DNA of 50,959 nucleotides from Lentimicrobium sp. L6 (GCF_013166655.1 NZ_JABKCA010000036.1:1-50959), one strand, 5' to 3'. Counted from the first letter of the stretch, positions 1 to 9,954 are shown. Notes: generated by a model from the letters alone, not told the origin. A program made the numbers and translations.

Positions 1-81
1 GCTGTAATTGCGAGTGCAAAAGTACTGCTTTATTTCGCTTTTCCTAATGTTAATTTCGCATTGTTTGATATTTACGGTGAT

Positions 82-1578
82 TTACTTAGGTTGTTTTACC
101 TTGTTTTTGATGGTGCTATATATCTTGTTAAGCCATTGGTTGATGTCTGATGATACTTGAAACCAAATGATTGGAACAAGAAACAGTATAGAAGCAATCG
201 TAGATCGTGAAATGATGTCAATGATGAAATTATTTTGTTTTGGTAGTAATAATTGTATTACATAAACAATAATAATGATGATAATTGGAATAATTGTCTT
301 CCAGGTATAGGGACTATAGCCTAAATTCAACTTCACAAATACCACTTTTATTATCATATATATTGTCTTAGATAAAAATGTAGCTAAAGCAGCGCCTATT
401 ATTCCATATTGTGGAATAAGAATAAGATTGCTTATTACTACAAGAATAACAAAAATAAATATAAAATGTGATGAGTATCTATAGTATTTTGAATTGAAAA
501 GTATGAGATTGACCACTCCAGTTGATAATTCAAGGACATTAGAAAGGCCAATAAAAAAAATGACATATAAACCAGGTCGGTAATTCTCACCTATTATAAA
601 GAGAATATTTTCTTGATTTATCATTAATCCTAGGAAAACCCATGAGGCAATTGTAAGTAGCGTAATACTACTTTTCTTATAAATTGAATCTATATTTTCA
701 TTATCGTTAATTTTAAATGATTCCGCAATGACTATGCCGCTAATTCTTGTTAAAGGTCTTGCTGGTATTTTGATCAGTGTTCCAAAAAAGAAAGTAATAG
801 TATATATACCTACATCGGAAAGGGTCATGTATTTTTGTATCATTAATACATCGATGTTTAATACTAAGATACCTGAGAAACTAGTTAACATTCCAAAAAG
901 TGCAACGCTTCCTATTTGTTTCCTTAATACAGGGTTTAGAAATTTGAAATCAGGAATGAGTTTGAGCTCATTTTGCTTCCATAGGGTATAGAACATTATT
1001 AGTGGTGGTATTGCAAAAGCAAATATATAATATTGGACAAGGTTTGAGAATGGGAATATATTAAGTATATATAGGATCAGTGCAATTAGGATAAATATCT
1101 TTTGTATCACTTCTTTCAGAAATGCTCCTTTTAATGCATTGTATAAAGAGCGATAATAGGCATCGGTAATATTGTAGAGAAGAATAAAGAGGGATAATGG
1201 AATGATCCAAATAAAATATTTGCTTAGGAGAGGGGACGCCATAAAATCTTTAACCATGAATAGTTTTTCATAGAAATGAAAAAGGAACATAATAATAAAC
1301 CACCCCACCATTGAAATAATTAGGAATAGGCCAAGAAAACCATGGTGATTGGTTTTGGGATTTCGAAAATAGGGGAACATTCGTACTGCAACAATAGAAA
1401 AGCCTAATCCTGCAAATTGCGCAACCAAGGTAGCATAAGATACAAGGACTCTTAACAAACCAATATCTTCTTCAAGTAAGAATTTTGGCATTAAGTATCC
1501 AGTGGTGATGAATCCTAAAATTACTCCTAGGTAAGAAAGGACTAGACCATATATGCTTTGTTTTTGAATTATTCCCAC
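82..1578 (-). CDS. Polysaccharide flippase (Wzx/MATE-like membrane protein)
   Basis: A 498-residue, almost wholly hydrophobic protein with about a dozen predicted membrane segments. The N-terminus (MGIIQKQSIYGLVLSYLGVI) and the early pattern of a glycine-rich helix followed by a short conserved 'EEDIGLLRVL' loop fit the polysaccharide biosynthesis/oligosaccharide flippase group of the MOP superfamily. Members move lipid-linked glycan precursors across the inner membrane. The length is normal for the family. The gene is divergent from gpsA, and an envelope glycosyltransferase lies just beyond gpsA, which fits surface polysaccharide or lipid biogenesis. The substrate cannot be read from sequence. 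There is no RfaL/Wzy-type polymerase next to it inside the window, so its partner genes may lie to the left. Confidence 0.85.
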   Translation of the reverse strand: MGIIQKQSIYGLVLSYLGVILGFITTGYLMPKFLLEEDIGLLRVLVSYATLVAQFAGLGFSIVAVRMFPYFRNPKTNHHGFLGLFLIISMVGWFIIMFLFHFYEKLFMVKDFMASPLLSKYFIWIIPLSLFILLYNITDAYYRSLYNALKGAFLKEVIQKIFILIALILYILNIFPFSNLVQYYIFAFAIPPLIMFYTLWKQNELKLIPDFKFLNPVLRKQIGSVALFGMLTSFSGILVLNIDVLMIQKYMTLSDVGIYTITFFFGTLIKIPARPLTRISGIVIAESFKINDNENIDSIYKKSSITLLTIASWVFLGLMINQENILFIIGENYRPGLYVIFFIGLSNVLELSTGVVNLILFNSKYYRYSSHFIFIFVILVVISNLILIPQYGIIGAALATFLSKTIYMIIKVVFVKLNLGYSPYTWKTIIPIIIIIIVYVIQLLLPKQNNFIIDIISRSTIASILFLVPIIWFQVSSDINQWLNKIYSTIKNKVKQPK

Positions 1579-1646
1579 TTCTTATTTTTTGGCTAAAGTA
1601 AAAATAAATGTTTAAGCATTGATCACTGCATTTTCTATTAATTCTT

Positions 1647-1654
1647 TATATTTG
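1647..1654 (+). promoter_or_regulatory. Bacteroidota -7 promoter box for gpsA
   Basis: TATATTTG matches the Bacteroidota -7 consensus TAnnTTTG and lies 21 bases before the gpsA start codon. No clear TTTG -33 element is seen at the usual distance, so only the -7 box is supported. Confidence 0.45.
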
Positions 1655-1675
1655 CTGATTAACTAAAATTAAATA

Positions 1676-2674
1676 ATGGAGAATAGGACAAAAGTCTGCA
1701 TTATAGGAGGAGGAACCATGGGAACTTCTTTGGGTAATGCATTGGCAATGAAGCCAGAATTAGAAGTGACCATTATATCTATTGAAGAAGATGTTGTTGA
1801 CTCTATTAATAAGGACCAACTAAATACCAAATACTTTCCTAATACTAAACTTACTTGGAGATTACGAGCCACTTTAGATGTTAAAGTATTATCCAATTTT
1901 GAATTTGTTTTTTTGGCCATACCTTCTTCGGTCATATTTGAGTTTATTGAACAACATAAAGGATTGTTTCATCCGGAAGTAGTATTAATTAATTTGGCAA
2001 AAGGTTTAAGTAAAGATGAACATTATACTATTGCAGAAAGCTTAATCTCAAGAACGGATTATAGAATTGCGACTTGGAAAGGACCTACATTCGCTCGAGA
2101 ACTAATTAATAACATGCCAACTGCTTTTACGGTAGGGGCTGCAGATATTACTTTGTTTCCAATTTTCAGAGACTTAGTAAAAGGTACATGTATTCATTTG
2201 GATTATTCTACAGATATAAGAGGAGTAGAGTTGCTAAGTGTATTGAAGAATATCTATGCTATTGCTTTAGGTATTGTTGATGCTCAATATGATTCTCCAA
2301 ATCTTCGTTTTTTGTTTCTGACAAAGGCTTTCAATGAAATGAGAGCTATTCTTTTAAAATTTGGTGGCAGAAAAAAAACAATATTTAAATATTGTGGATA
2401 TGGTGATTTTGGTTTGACTGCTTTGAATGATTTAAGTAGAAACAGAACTTTAGGTCTTTTAATTGGTAAGGGTTTTTATAGTGAAAGCAATTCGAATCTG
2501 GTTTTAGAAGGGAAGATGGCTGTTGATGTATTTTGTAAAATGATTGCTGAAGGAAATTTTGAAGAGGAGTATCGTATTATTAAAGAATTAAGGATAGTTT
2601 TATCTGGGAAATACGATATAGCAAACTTTATTCACGAAATATTATCAGAGACGGAAGAGCTTCCTATAGATTAG
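1676..2674 (+). CDS. gpsA: NAD(P)H-dependent glycerol-3-phosphate dehydrogenase
   Basis: A 332-residue protein that reduces dihydroxyacetone phosphate to sn-glycerol 3-phosphate for phospholipid synthesis. The N-terminal Rossmann fold has the nucleotide-binding loop IIGGGTMGTSLGNALA (residues 9-24). Also visible are NLAKGL around residue 109, a GPTFARE motif near 136-142 (family form GPsFA.E), the catalytic lysine candidate K191 in LSVLKN, and the family signature GYGDFGLTALNDLSRNR at 241-257. Length is normal. The gene ends eight bases from the stop of the convergent glycosyltransferase gene. The tryptophan-rich GPTFARE region (TWKGPTFARE) departs slightly from the usual SGP form, but all core motifs are intact, so I expect it to be functional. 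Confidence 0.93.
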   Translation: MENRTKVCIIGGGTMGTSLGNALAMKPELEVTIISIEEDVVDSINKDQLNTKYFPNTKLTWRLRATLDVKVLSNFEFVFLAIPSSVIFEFIEQHKGLFHPEVVLINLAKGLSKDEHYTIAESLISRTDYRIATWKGPTFARELINNMPTAFTVGAADITLFPIFRDLVKGTCIHLDYSTDIRGVELLSVLKNIYAIALGIVDAQYDSPNLRFLFLTKAFNEMRAILLKFGGRKKTIFKYCGYGDFGLTALNDLSRNRTLGLLIGKGFYSESNSNLVLEGKMAVDVFCKMIAEGNFEEEYRIIKELRIVLSGKYDIANFIHEILSETEELPID

Positions 2675-2682
2675 AGAAATAC

Positions 2683-3978
2683 TTATAAGCTTAAGATTAT
2701 TTTAGATAAATTTTGACTTAGGTTCTGGCGGCTGTAGCTTTCTATATTTTGACTTTGGAAAGGAGTTTGATTTAAAAAGTATTCCTTATATAGAGAATCA
2801 ATTTTATTCTTCATTCCATCGGAATCATCATAGCCAAATAGCTCACCAGCTTTTGTCTGCTTTAGAATATCATCAATATCCCCATTTTTTGGACCATGGG
2901 CTAGTATTGGCTTCATGGCTGCCAAATATTCAAAGAATTTACCTGTTAGTATTCCTTTGGAATCTTTAGTGTTGGGGATGAGTAATAGTAAGATATCAGC
3001 AGATTGCATATGTTGGATAGCTGCGTCATGGGTTACTTGTCCTACTATATTTACATCTTTGCTCCAACTTCTATTTCTTAATGCTTCTAATATGGGTGGT
3101 GAAACTTTGCCTACGAGTTTTAATTCTAAAGGAATTCCGTTTTGTAGACTCCTCTCAAAAGCATCGAAAAAAGGAGTAGGCTCATATATTTCTGCCATAG
3201 TTCCCACATATGCGATAGTCAGTGTCTCGTTTTTTTTATAAAGGCTCATTTTGAAGTCACTTTCATCATAACCATTTGGGATAATATGGATTTTATCTAA
3301 TGTGATCTTCTCCGATTTATGGGCGAAAATATTTTTCAAACCTGAGCTAACCGTGACAATTTTGTCACATTCAGTTAGTACTTTTTTCTCAAGATTGGCA
3401 TCCATTTTCTTAACAAATGGAATATGCAATAAATCTTTATAATAATAAATATCAGTCCACGGATCTCTCATATCGCAAATCCACTTGAGGTCGTATTTCT
3501 TTTTCAGTTTCAAACCAATTAGATGAGTAGAGTGGGGAGGCCCCGTGGTAATGATAGTGTCAATATTTTCTTCTTTGATTAAAAGTTCTGCTTTATTTAA
3601 AGCGTATCTATTCCATCCTTTACGAGGATCGGGAATAAAGAAGTTTCCTCTAATAAAGCGAGAGATGGTTTGCATGGTTGTCTTTTTGTTCACATTGGCA
3701 AAACCAGCATAAGGTACATTTTTCTTTCCTGCAAAGAAGGAAAAGATATTCAATGGCTCAAAAGAATTGGTTTTAATGATTCTCTGATTTTCTTTGACTT
3801 CTAGGTTAAGAGATTCGTCTATTTGAGCGTATGAAGCCTGTTTCTCATCAACTGTGATAATGATGGGTTCAATATTAAAGTCATGAAGGTATTTGGTGAA
3901 TTTCAACCAACGCTGAACACCTGCGCCTCCTGCAGGTGGCCAATAATATGTGAATATCAACACCTTCTTTTTGGGCAT
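2683..3978 (-). CDS. GT4-family glycosyltransferase
   Basis: A 431-residue GT-B fold glycosyltransferase. The N-terminal domain opens with a beta strand and a glycine-rich donor loop (YYWPPAGGAGVQRW, residues 11-24). The C-terminal half has the GT4 nucleotide-sugar pattern: LTIAYVGTMAEIYEPTPFF, then GKFFEYLAAMKPILAHG, where the glutamate of FEY is the usual donor-binding residue. No signal peptide or membrane helix is seen, so it should act at the cytoplasmic face. Its start codon directly abuts the stop codon of the upstream YfhO-type gene (no spacer), which shows co-transcription and probable translational coupling. The acceptor and sugar cannot be told from sequence. Confidence 0.88.
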   Translation of the reverse strand: MPKKKVLIFTYYWPPAGGAGVQRWLKFTKYLHDFNIEPIIITVDEKQASYAQIDESLNLEVKENQRIIKTNSFEPLNIFSFFAGKKNVPYAGFANVNKKTTMQTISRFIRGNFFIPDPRKGWNRYALNKAELLIKEENIDTIITTGPPHSTHLIGLKLKKKYDLKWICDMRDPWTDIYYYKDLLHIPFVKKMDANLEKKVLTECDKIVTVSSGLKNIFAHKSEKITLDKIHIIPNGYDESDFKMSLYKKNETLTIAYVGTMAEIYEPTPFFDAFERSLQNGIPLELKLVGKVSPPILEALRNRSWSKDVNIVGQVTHDAAIQHMQSADILLLLIPNTKDSKGILTGKFFEYLAAMKPILAHGPKNGDIDDILKQTKAGELFGYDDSDGMKNKIDSLYKEYFLNQTPFQSQNIESYSRQNLSQNLSKIILSL

Positions 3979-6465
3979 TTATTCTTCTTTTTTGGTTTTA
4001 CAATATTTAATCTCTTTTCCAATGATGGCAAGGAAAGCAAGAATAAGAAGAATAGAGCCCACTAATGCTATTTTCTCTCCAGTATAATAACTTTCTGGAA
4101 GAAATTTAAATTCAACTTTATGTTTCCCGGCTGGAATTATCAAGGCTCTTAAGGTGTAGTTAGCCCTGAAATGAGGTGACAATTCACCGTCGATATATGC
4201 ATTCCAACCTTTATCATAATATATTTCACTAAAAATAGTTAATTGCTCAGTTGTTGAATTAGATTCGTAGACGAGATGGTTTGGCTTGTAGTTTAATAAT
4301 TTAATGGTATTACCAGCAAAAGAAGACGATTTGTAATCACCGATTTTAGATTGGTATCTCTTATCAATGATGGCTGTGGTTTTGGTATTGATGCTAGCTA
4401 ATTTGTCAATTTCTTCATTGGCATTATCAGCCCATTCAATATGTTCTACAAACCATGCATTACCATTGGCGTAAGGATTTGGGATAGGTTGCGCTTGGGG
4501 ATTGTAGATGATATACTTGGTATTAAGCATATTTAATGTGGGTACATTTTGTAGGGCTTTATTTACTTCGGTAAAACCTCCTGCACTTTGTAATGTGGAA
4601 ATAATATCATTGACTTCTTTTTGCAATCGTAAATCGATTAAATCTTGGTATCTACCCAGTTTAGCGGAATGATATCCTCCAATTGATTTGTGAAAATAAC
4701 TTGTCGCTCCATCGTTGAATGGGTTTCCTAAATTCAAGACACGATAATCTAGACTCTTGTCGGCTAGTATTGCTTTGTCAGCTGTGGAAGCAACATAAGG
4801 AGTGTCTATTTTTCTTGATCTTTCAAAATGGCCATCATTGATATATCTTCTATTTATGGTAAACATATCGGCCAGCAAGAGTACAGCGAAAATGGCTAAG
4901 AAAATGGTTTTATTTATTTTCTCCAAAGAATAAACATAAAGGGCAGAAGCTATTAAAAGAATGAAAATAAAACTTCGCATTACATCAGCTTTGAAAATAC
5001 TAATCCTTGCCATTTCAATATTTGCAACTAATTCTGCAGCTCTTGGATTGTCGCCAAATGCATCGATTTCCATTTGACTTAAGAAACTGAAAAATACAGT
5101 TGGAAGAATATAGAATATTAATAATAATCCTCCTGTTGCTCCAAATGCTATAAAGAATTGCTTCTGCTTTTCTTGAATAATTCTTGGCTTTAATATGATT
5201 TCCTTCACTGCCAAGATTGCCAAAATAGGAATGGTGAGTTCTGCGAGTATTAAGATCATGCTTACAGCTCTGAATTTATTATATAGAGGAAAATAGTCGA
5301 GGAAGAAACTGGTTAAAGGCATGAAATTCTTTCCCCAAGCTAAGGTCAGGCTGAATATTGTTCCTGTCAGTAAAGCCCATTTCATCCATCCCTTTACATA
5401 AAATAATCCCAATACAAATAGAAAGATAATAATAGCTCCGGCATAAGTTGGCCCAGACATGATGGGTTGATCGCCCCAGTATGAGGAGATTCTGTTTTGG
5501 GAAACCACTTGTCTCATTTGTGGCTCCATAAGCTCCATAGCTTTTTTATTTGCTGCTAATGCGCCAGAACCACCACCTTTAACATTTGGTATTAATAAAC
5601 TCCAGCTTTCCCCAATACCATAACTCCATTGTGTGGCATAATCTTTATCTAATCCACTGGTTTGAATATTTCCATCTTTTACCAATTCTGATTTTCCTCG
5701 CATAGATTGGGCAGAATATTCTGAAGTGACCAGAAGGTTAGTGATATTTGGCATAACAGCCAAAATGGCTGCAATAATTAATACTGCAGTAGCTTTGAAA
5801 AATTGAGGAAGCTCGTTTCTTTTAATATGGTCTATAAGTATAAATACTCCAACGATTATAAGGAAAAGTAAGAGATAGTATGTAATCTGGAGATGATTTA
5901 CAGAAATTTCAAGAGCAGCAAATAGTGCAGTTAATATTCCTCCGAGTAAGTACTTCCCGCGATAGGTCAAAATAATGGAGCCTAGAAGTGGCGCCATATA
6001 AGCTAATGCCAGTGCTTTGGTATTGTGGCCGGCTTGAATAATAATGATGAAATAGGAGGAGAAAGCAAAGGCAAAGGAACCAATTAAGGCCAGCCATGGA
6101 TCAACTCGAAGTATAAGTAGAAGGATAAAGAAACCTATAAAGTAAAGAAATAGGAAATTGACAGGACGGGGAAGTCCTAGTTGCAATATTTGATGAATAT
6201 GCTTTATCCAATTGTTAGGATATTTAGTAGAAATCTGATAAGCAGGCATTCCTCCAAACATGGAATTAGTCCAAAGTGCTTCTTCACCAGTTTCAGCTCT
6301 ATGATCTTTTATTTCTTTCGAAACTCCTTTATAAACTTTTATATCATGCTGACTCAATTGCTTCCCCTCTAATATAGGGTTCATAAATATGAAGCTAATG
6401 ATAACAAAAGATATAATAGCTACTAAATATGGTAATGCTTTCTTGAATAGGTTTTGATTATTCAT
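3979..6465 (-). CDS. YfhO-family multi-pass membrane protein
   Basis: An 828-residue integral membrane protein with a first helix at about residues 10-30, many further helices through about residue 560, then a soluble region of roughly 200 residues and a last helix near the C-terminus (around residues 800-820). This layout and motifs such as WTNSMFGGMPAYQIS and FRAVSMILILAELTIPILA match the Bacteroidota YfhO family (GT-C-like membrane proteins linked to glycan modification of the envelope). It sits between DUF4834 (4-base gap) and the GT4 gene (0-base gap), so the three form an operon. The family assignment is fairly secure. A glycosyl transfer role is known for Bacillus YfhO relatives and is only inferred here. 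Confidence 0.85.
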   Translation of the reverse strand: MNNQNLFKKALPYLVAIISFVIISFIFMNPILEGKQLSQHDIKVYKGVSKEIKDHRAETGEEALWTNSMFGGMPAYQISTKYPNNWIKHIHQILQLGLPRPVNFLFLYFIGFFILLLILRVDPWLALIGSFAFAFSSYFIIIIQAGHNTKALALAYMAPLLGSIILTYRGKYLLGGILTALFAALEISVNHLQITYYLLLFLIIVGVFILIDHIKRNELPQFFKATAVLIIAAILAVMPNITNLLVTSEYSAQSMRGKSELVKDGNIQTSGLDKDYATQWSYGIGESWSLLIPNVKGGGSGALAANKKAMELMEPQMRQVVSQNRISSYWGDQPIMSGPTYAGAIIIFLFVLGLFYVKGWMKWALLTGTIFSLTLAWGKNFMPLTSFFLDYFPLYNKFRAVSMILILAELTIPILAILAVKEIILKPRIIQEKQKQFFIAFGATGGLLLIFYILPTVFFSFLSQMEIDAFGDNPRAAELVANIEMARISIFKADVMRSFIFILLIASALYVYSLEKINKTIFLAIFAVLLLADMFTINRRYINDGHFERSRKIDTPYVASTADKAILADKSLDYRVLNLGNPFNDGATSYFHKSIGGYHSAKLGRYQDLIDLRLQKEVNDIISTLQSAGGFTEVNKALQNVPTLNMLNTKYIIYNPQAQPIPNPYANGNAWFVEHIEWADNANEEIDKLASINTKTTAIIDKRYQSKIGDYKSSSFAGNTIKLLNYKPNHLVYESNSTTEQLTIFSEIYYDKGWNAYIDGELSPHFRANYTLRALIIPAGKHKVEFKFLPESYYTGEKIALVGSILLILAFLAIIGKEIKYCKTKKEE

Positions 6466-6469
6466 AGAT

Positions 6470-6739
6470 TTATGGCTTATTGGTTTCTTCTTTTACTTCT
6501 TCAAAATCTACATAATCTCCCAATTCTTCTTTGGCTGGATTATTTGTTGTTTCTTGTTTTTGACTTGAAGTATTGGAATTAAAATCTTGTTGATTGAAAT
6601 TGTTATTGGCTTGATTCATATTCTGTTCCATGTTTTTTTGCACTTTTCTGAAGAAGTATTTCATAATATATGGAGCCAAGAACCTCACTATATAAGGAGT
6701 GATAAATATAATGAGTAAAATAATAAATAAGGTATTCAT
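6470..6739 (-). CDS. DUF4834-type small membrane protein
   Basis: An 89-residue protein with one N-terminal membrane helix (residues 3-20, very rich in Ile/Leu), a short basic stretch, a low-complexity Asn/Gln-rich linker (about residues 40-68) and an acidic C-terminus GDYVDFEEVKEE. This architecture and the ending are typical of the DUF4834 family found in Bacteroidota, often beside YfhO genes. The function is unknown. It is the first gene of the operon with the YfhO and GT4 genes, separated from YfhO by four bases. It may be an assembly partner of the membrane protein, but nothing in the sequence proves that. Confidence 0.78.
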   Translation of the reverse strand: MNTLFIILLIIFITPYIVRFLAPYIMKYFFRKVQKNMEQNMNQANNNFNQQDFNSNTSSQKQETTNNPAKEELGDYVDFEEVKEETNKP

Positions 6740-6838
6740 GTTTAAATAATTTTTTGCGAATTTACTGAATACCCACTAATCCCCAAAATTGGAGAGCTAA
6801 TTATTGTTAAATGATGTAAAACAATCGATAAATTGTAT

Positions 6839-8341
6839 TTATTGAATGATAACTTTCTGGTGTGAAATATATCCATTACTAATAAAACTGAATAGGTAAA
6901 CTCCTTGAGGATATTTAGTCATGTCATATTCTATTATTTCATCTGCATTGGTGAATTCATCAATCAAACTCCCATTCATATTATAGATTTTGATATCAAA
7001 GTTGATCTCAGTCTTAGAATCAATTTGTAATTTATTAGTAGCAGGGTTTGGGTAAATAATAAAACTATCTTTAAAGTCAATATTGCTAGTGTTATTGACT
7101 TGAGGGTCATTTGTTTCTTCATAAAGCTCACAAAACACTTTTAATTGAGGCCTAAGTTCTGGATTGCTATGATCAGATGAGCAAAAATTCATCATTCGGT
7201 AGTATTCTTCTGTTTCTAATTTTAATAAAAAACCAAAACTCTTTTTTGGCATTGCCACCATGTCCTCAACTAATTCAGTAACATCAATATTTGGATAGTT
7301 TTGAGTGGGAAAATCGGAGGAGGGTATGGTGACTTTGTTCTTGTCTGTATATTCAGGATGGGTATTCCAAGTGACTTTATTTTCTTCCCAAGGCGAAATT
7401 ACTCGATGAAGAATGCAAGCATTTGATCCAGATAAAGTAGAATGCTGACCAAATTCTTTATTTACATGATCCCAGGCATAGAGTGATAAGATGGCTTTTT
7501 TAATTTTTGCATTTGAAGGTAATTTTTTCAAATCAAAGTCAATAAGGTTTCTTACTACTCCAGGTGTTCCTCCAAAAGTCCATGCATTGGCTGCAATTTG
7601 AGGATTGTCCCCATAGTTGTTATTAATCTCACTAATTAATCCATGAAGAATGGCGTCTTTTCCTTCTCTTGACCCAGGTTGAAAAACAAAGCAGGTATCT
7701 GAGGTTGGATTGGTTTCTTTGTATTGAATGATTAATTGAGGATGTTTTTTACTATTCTCATGGTCACTGGAACAAAAACTCATCATTCTATAATAGCTTT
7801 CTTCTTTTAGTTTGATAAGGAAACCATAGTTGTTATAGTTTATTTGCTTTTTTACCATATTTGTGACATCAATTCTAAGGTAATCTTGATTTGGATAAGT
7901 AGAAGCTGGAATATAAACTTTTCCAATGTCAGCAATAGAAGGTTGGGTATTCCAAGTTACTTCTTGCTCATTCCAGTCTGATGTAACTTGATAGAGGAAA
8001 CATTCATTGGATCCACTAATAGTGGAATGTGGTCCAAAACCATTTTCTGCAGCCCAAGCATATAAAGATAGGTGAGCACTAATGATGATGGCATCTTCAG
8101 GGATTTCAGAATAATCAAAGCGAATGATACTTCGAACAGTACCAGAAGTTCCTTGATAGGTCCAAGTATTAATATTAAAACTGGGTGTGTTTCCCCAGTT
8201 TTTATTCATTTCACTTTCAAGTCCATGAATTATGGCATCTTGACCAACTCGAGCATTGGGTTGTAGAATTAGTGTTGTTTGTGCAGAAACAATAAGAGGT
8301 AATAACCAAACGATGATTAATGAGAATATAGCATTTTTCAT
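6839..8341 (-). CDS. Secreted DNRLRE-domain protein with type IX secretion tail
   Basis: I chose the start at 8341, giving 500 residues, because it opens with a clean signal peptide (MKNAIFSLIIVWLLPLIVSA, followed by Q). The 33 residues upstream in the longer frame are polar and unlike a secretion signal. Two tandem copies of a roughly 190-residue DNRLRE-type beta-sandwich follow; each has paired motifs such as SNECFLYQVTSDWNEQEVTW and SNACILHRVISPWEENKVTW, an A.TW..GT.G.VR motif, and SYYRMMSFCSSDH or EYYRMMNFCSSDH. The last 75 residues form a type IX sorting domain: FIIYPNPATNKLQI, then IKIYNMNGSLI and YPQGVYLFSF. The protein should be exported, cross the outer membrane through T9SS and be anchored at the surface. 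Similar modules often serve in carbohydrate binding or adhesion; the actual ligand is unknown. Confidence 0.85.
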   Translation of the reverse strand: MKNAIFSLIIVWLLPLIVSAQTTLILQPNARVGQDAIIHGLESEMNKNWGNTPSFNINTWTYQGTSGTVRSIIRFDYSEIPEDAIIISAHLSLYAWAAENGFGPHSTISGSNECFLYQVTSDWNEQEVTWNTQPSIADIGKVYIPASTYPNQDYLRIDVTNMVKKQINYNNYGFLIKLKEESYYRMMSFCSSDHENSKKHPQLIIQYKETNPTSDTCFVFQPGSREGKDAILHGLISEINNNYGDNPQIAANAWTFGGTPGVVRNLIDFDLKKLPSNAKIKKAILSLYAWDHVNKEFGQHSTLSGSNACILHRVISPWEENKVTWNTHPEYTDKNKVTIPSSDFPTQNYPNIDVTELVEDMVAMPKKSFGFLLKLETEEYYRMMNFCSSDHSNPELRPQLKVFCELYEETNDPQVNNTSNIDFKDSFIIYPNPATNKLQIDSKTEINFDIKIYNMNGSLIDEFTNADEIIEYDMTKYPQGVYLFSFISNGYISHQKVIIQ

Positions 8342-8440
8342 ATCGGTATGATTTTCATACAAATATATAATATTTTGCAAGTTATTGCAATTTAATTTAT
8401 CAGTAAAAGGACAATGGGCCCTTTTGAATGGTTGATTCAT

Positions 8441-8466
8441 AAAAAAAGCCTAGAAAAATCTAGGCT
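8441..8466 (-). terminator. Rho-independent terminator after hydG
   Basis: A perfect 7-bp stem AGCCTAG (8447-8453) / CTAGGCT (8460-8466) with a six-base loop is followed, on the minus strand, by a run of seven T. It lies just beyond the hydG stop codon. Confidence 0.85.
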
Positions 8467-8492
8467 ATTGCATGATGTATTTTTCTCACGAA

Positions 8493-9926
8493 CTAAAAAT
8501 ACAGGTCGCGTTCACCTTTTTTAATTCTTTCAATTCTATCTTTTATTTCATCTACTTTTTGGAATTCTTTCAATTCCTCTAACTGTTTCTCAATAACTTT
8601 CCAACCTTTTATAGCAGTAGATTCTTTTCCATAATCTTCAATATATTCAGCTAAAGTGAGTATCGCATTGGCAGAACAATATCTTTTAATGAATCCTGGA
8701 ACTGAAAATTCCATAAAATGTTCACCAGTTCTTCCTAACCTATAACACGCAGTACAGAAGCTAGGTAAGAAGCTATCGTCTAACAATTCGTCAATAACTT
8801 CTGCTAAACTTCTGTCATCGTTAATTTTGAACTGTTCTTTGTTTAAGTCTTGGGCTTGGTTTTGAGTTTCATCCTGTGAGTAGTTGCCCAATTCAATTTT
8901 TGTTCCTCCATCAATTTGAGAAACACCATAGTGTAAAACTTCTTTTCTGATTTTTTCGTTCTCCCGAGCGGTCAAAATCATTCCAGTATAAGGAACAGCT
9001 AAACGTAGGATGGCCACCAAACGAGTAAATTCTTCGTCACTAACGATATATTTGTCATCCTTGTTTATCATGGATGCATCTTGTAGACGTGGGAAACTAA
9101 TAGTATGGGGGCCCACATTATAACAAGCTTCTAGGTGATTGGTATGGCGAACCATAGATAATACTTCGAATTTCCAATCGTGAAGTCCAAATAAAGCGCC
9201 AATTCCAACATCATCAATTCCTGCTTCCATAGCTCTATCGAGAGAAGTTAGCCTATTGGCATAGTGTTTTTTATGACCGCCTAAATGGTATTTTTTATAT
9301 GCTTCGGGGTGATATGTTTCTTGGAAAACCTGATAAGTTCCGATACCGGAGTCTTTGACAGTTTTGAAACCTTCAATATCAAGAGGAGCTGCATTTATAT
9401 TAACTCGTCTGATCTCTCCATTACCTTTTTTTACTCCATAAACTAAATCTACTGTATGGGCAATGTATTCTGGCGTGTAATGAGGATGCTCCCCATAAAC
9501 CAAAATCAATCGTTTTTGTCCATTATCCTCTAAAGCTTCTACTTCTTTGATGATTTCTTCGTCGGTAAGTGTTTTTCTAATAGCGTCTTTATTGCTTGCT
9601 TTAAAACCACAATATTCGCAATTGTTTACGCATTTATTACCAATATAAAGTGGTGCAAAAAGAACGATTCTATTACCATAGACATTCTTTTTTAGCGTTC
9701 GAGCACCTTGTTTGATTTCTTCAATCAAAACCGGATCGTCTGCATTTACCAAAATTGCTGTCTCTGCCATATTTAGCCTTTGTTTGCTCAATGACTTGGC
9801 AATGACTCTTCTGACTTCTTCAGCTGTGCTTTTTGTAGTTGATAGTAACCCTTCAATTTCATCAACATCAATAAAAGGCTGCATGGAAACATCCTCTAAT
9901 TTATATTTTTCTGGCTTGAACTTCAT
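8493..9926 (-). CDS. hydG: [FeFe]-hydrogenase H-cluster maturase, radical SAM tyrosine lyase
   Basis: A 477-residue radical SAM enzyme that cleaves tyrosine to supply the CO and cyanide ligands of the [FeFe]-hydrogenase active site. The SAM cluster motif CX3CX2C is present at C99, C103 and C106 (GNKCVNNCEYCGF). The C-terminal auxiliary cluster motif CX2CX22C is exact at C391, C394 and C417 (FCTACYRLGRTGEHF then KRYC). This C-terminal motif separates HydG from its relative ThiH. Length is typical. Partner genes hydE, hydF and hydA are not in the window, so hydG stands alone between a T9SS protein gene and a hybrid kinase gene. It has its own promoter box and terminator and is therefore probably monocistronic. 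It implies the organism makes an [FeFe]-hydrogenase elsewhere. Confidence 0.95.
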   Translation of the reverse strand: MKFKPEKYKLEDVSMQPFIDVDEIEGLLSTTKSTAEEVRRVIAKSLSKQRLNMAETAILVNADDPVLIEEIKQGARTLKKNVYGNRIVLFAPLYIGNKCVNNCEYCGFKASNKDAIRKTLTDEEIIKEVEALEDNGQKRLILVYGEHPHYTPEYIAHTVDLVYGVKKGNGEIRRVNINAAPLDIEGFKTVKDSGIGTYQVFQETYHPEAYKKYHLGGHKKHYANRLTSLDRAMEAGIDDVGIGALFGLHDWKFEVLSMVRHTNHLEACYNVGPHTISFPRLQDASMINKDDKYIVSDEEFTRLVAILRLAVPYTGMILTARENEKIRKEVLHYGVSQIDGGTKIELGNYSQDETQNQAQDLNKEQFKINDDRSLAEVIDELLDDSFLPSFCTACYRLGRTGEHFMEFSVPGFIKRYCSANAILTLAEYIEDYGKESTAIKGWKVIEKQLEELKEFQKVDEIKDRIERIKKGERDLYF

Positions 9927-9954
9927 GTTATAATGATGCTTGTTAAATAAATAA

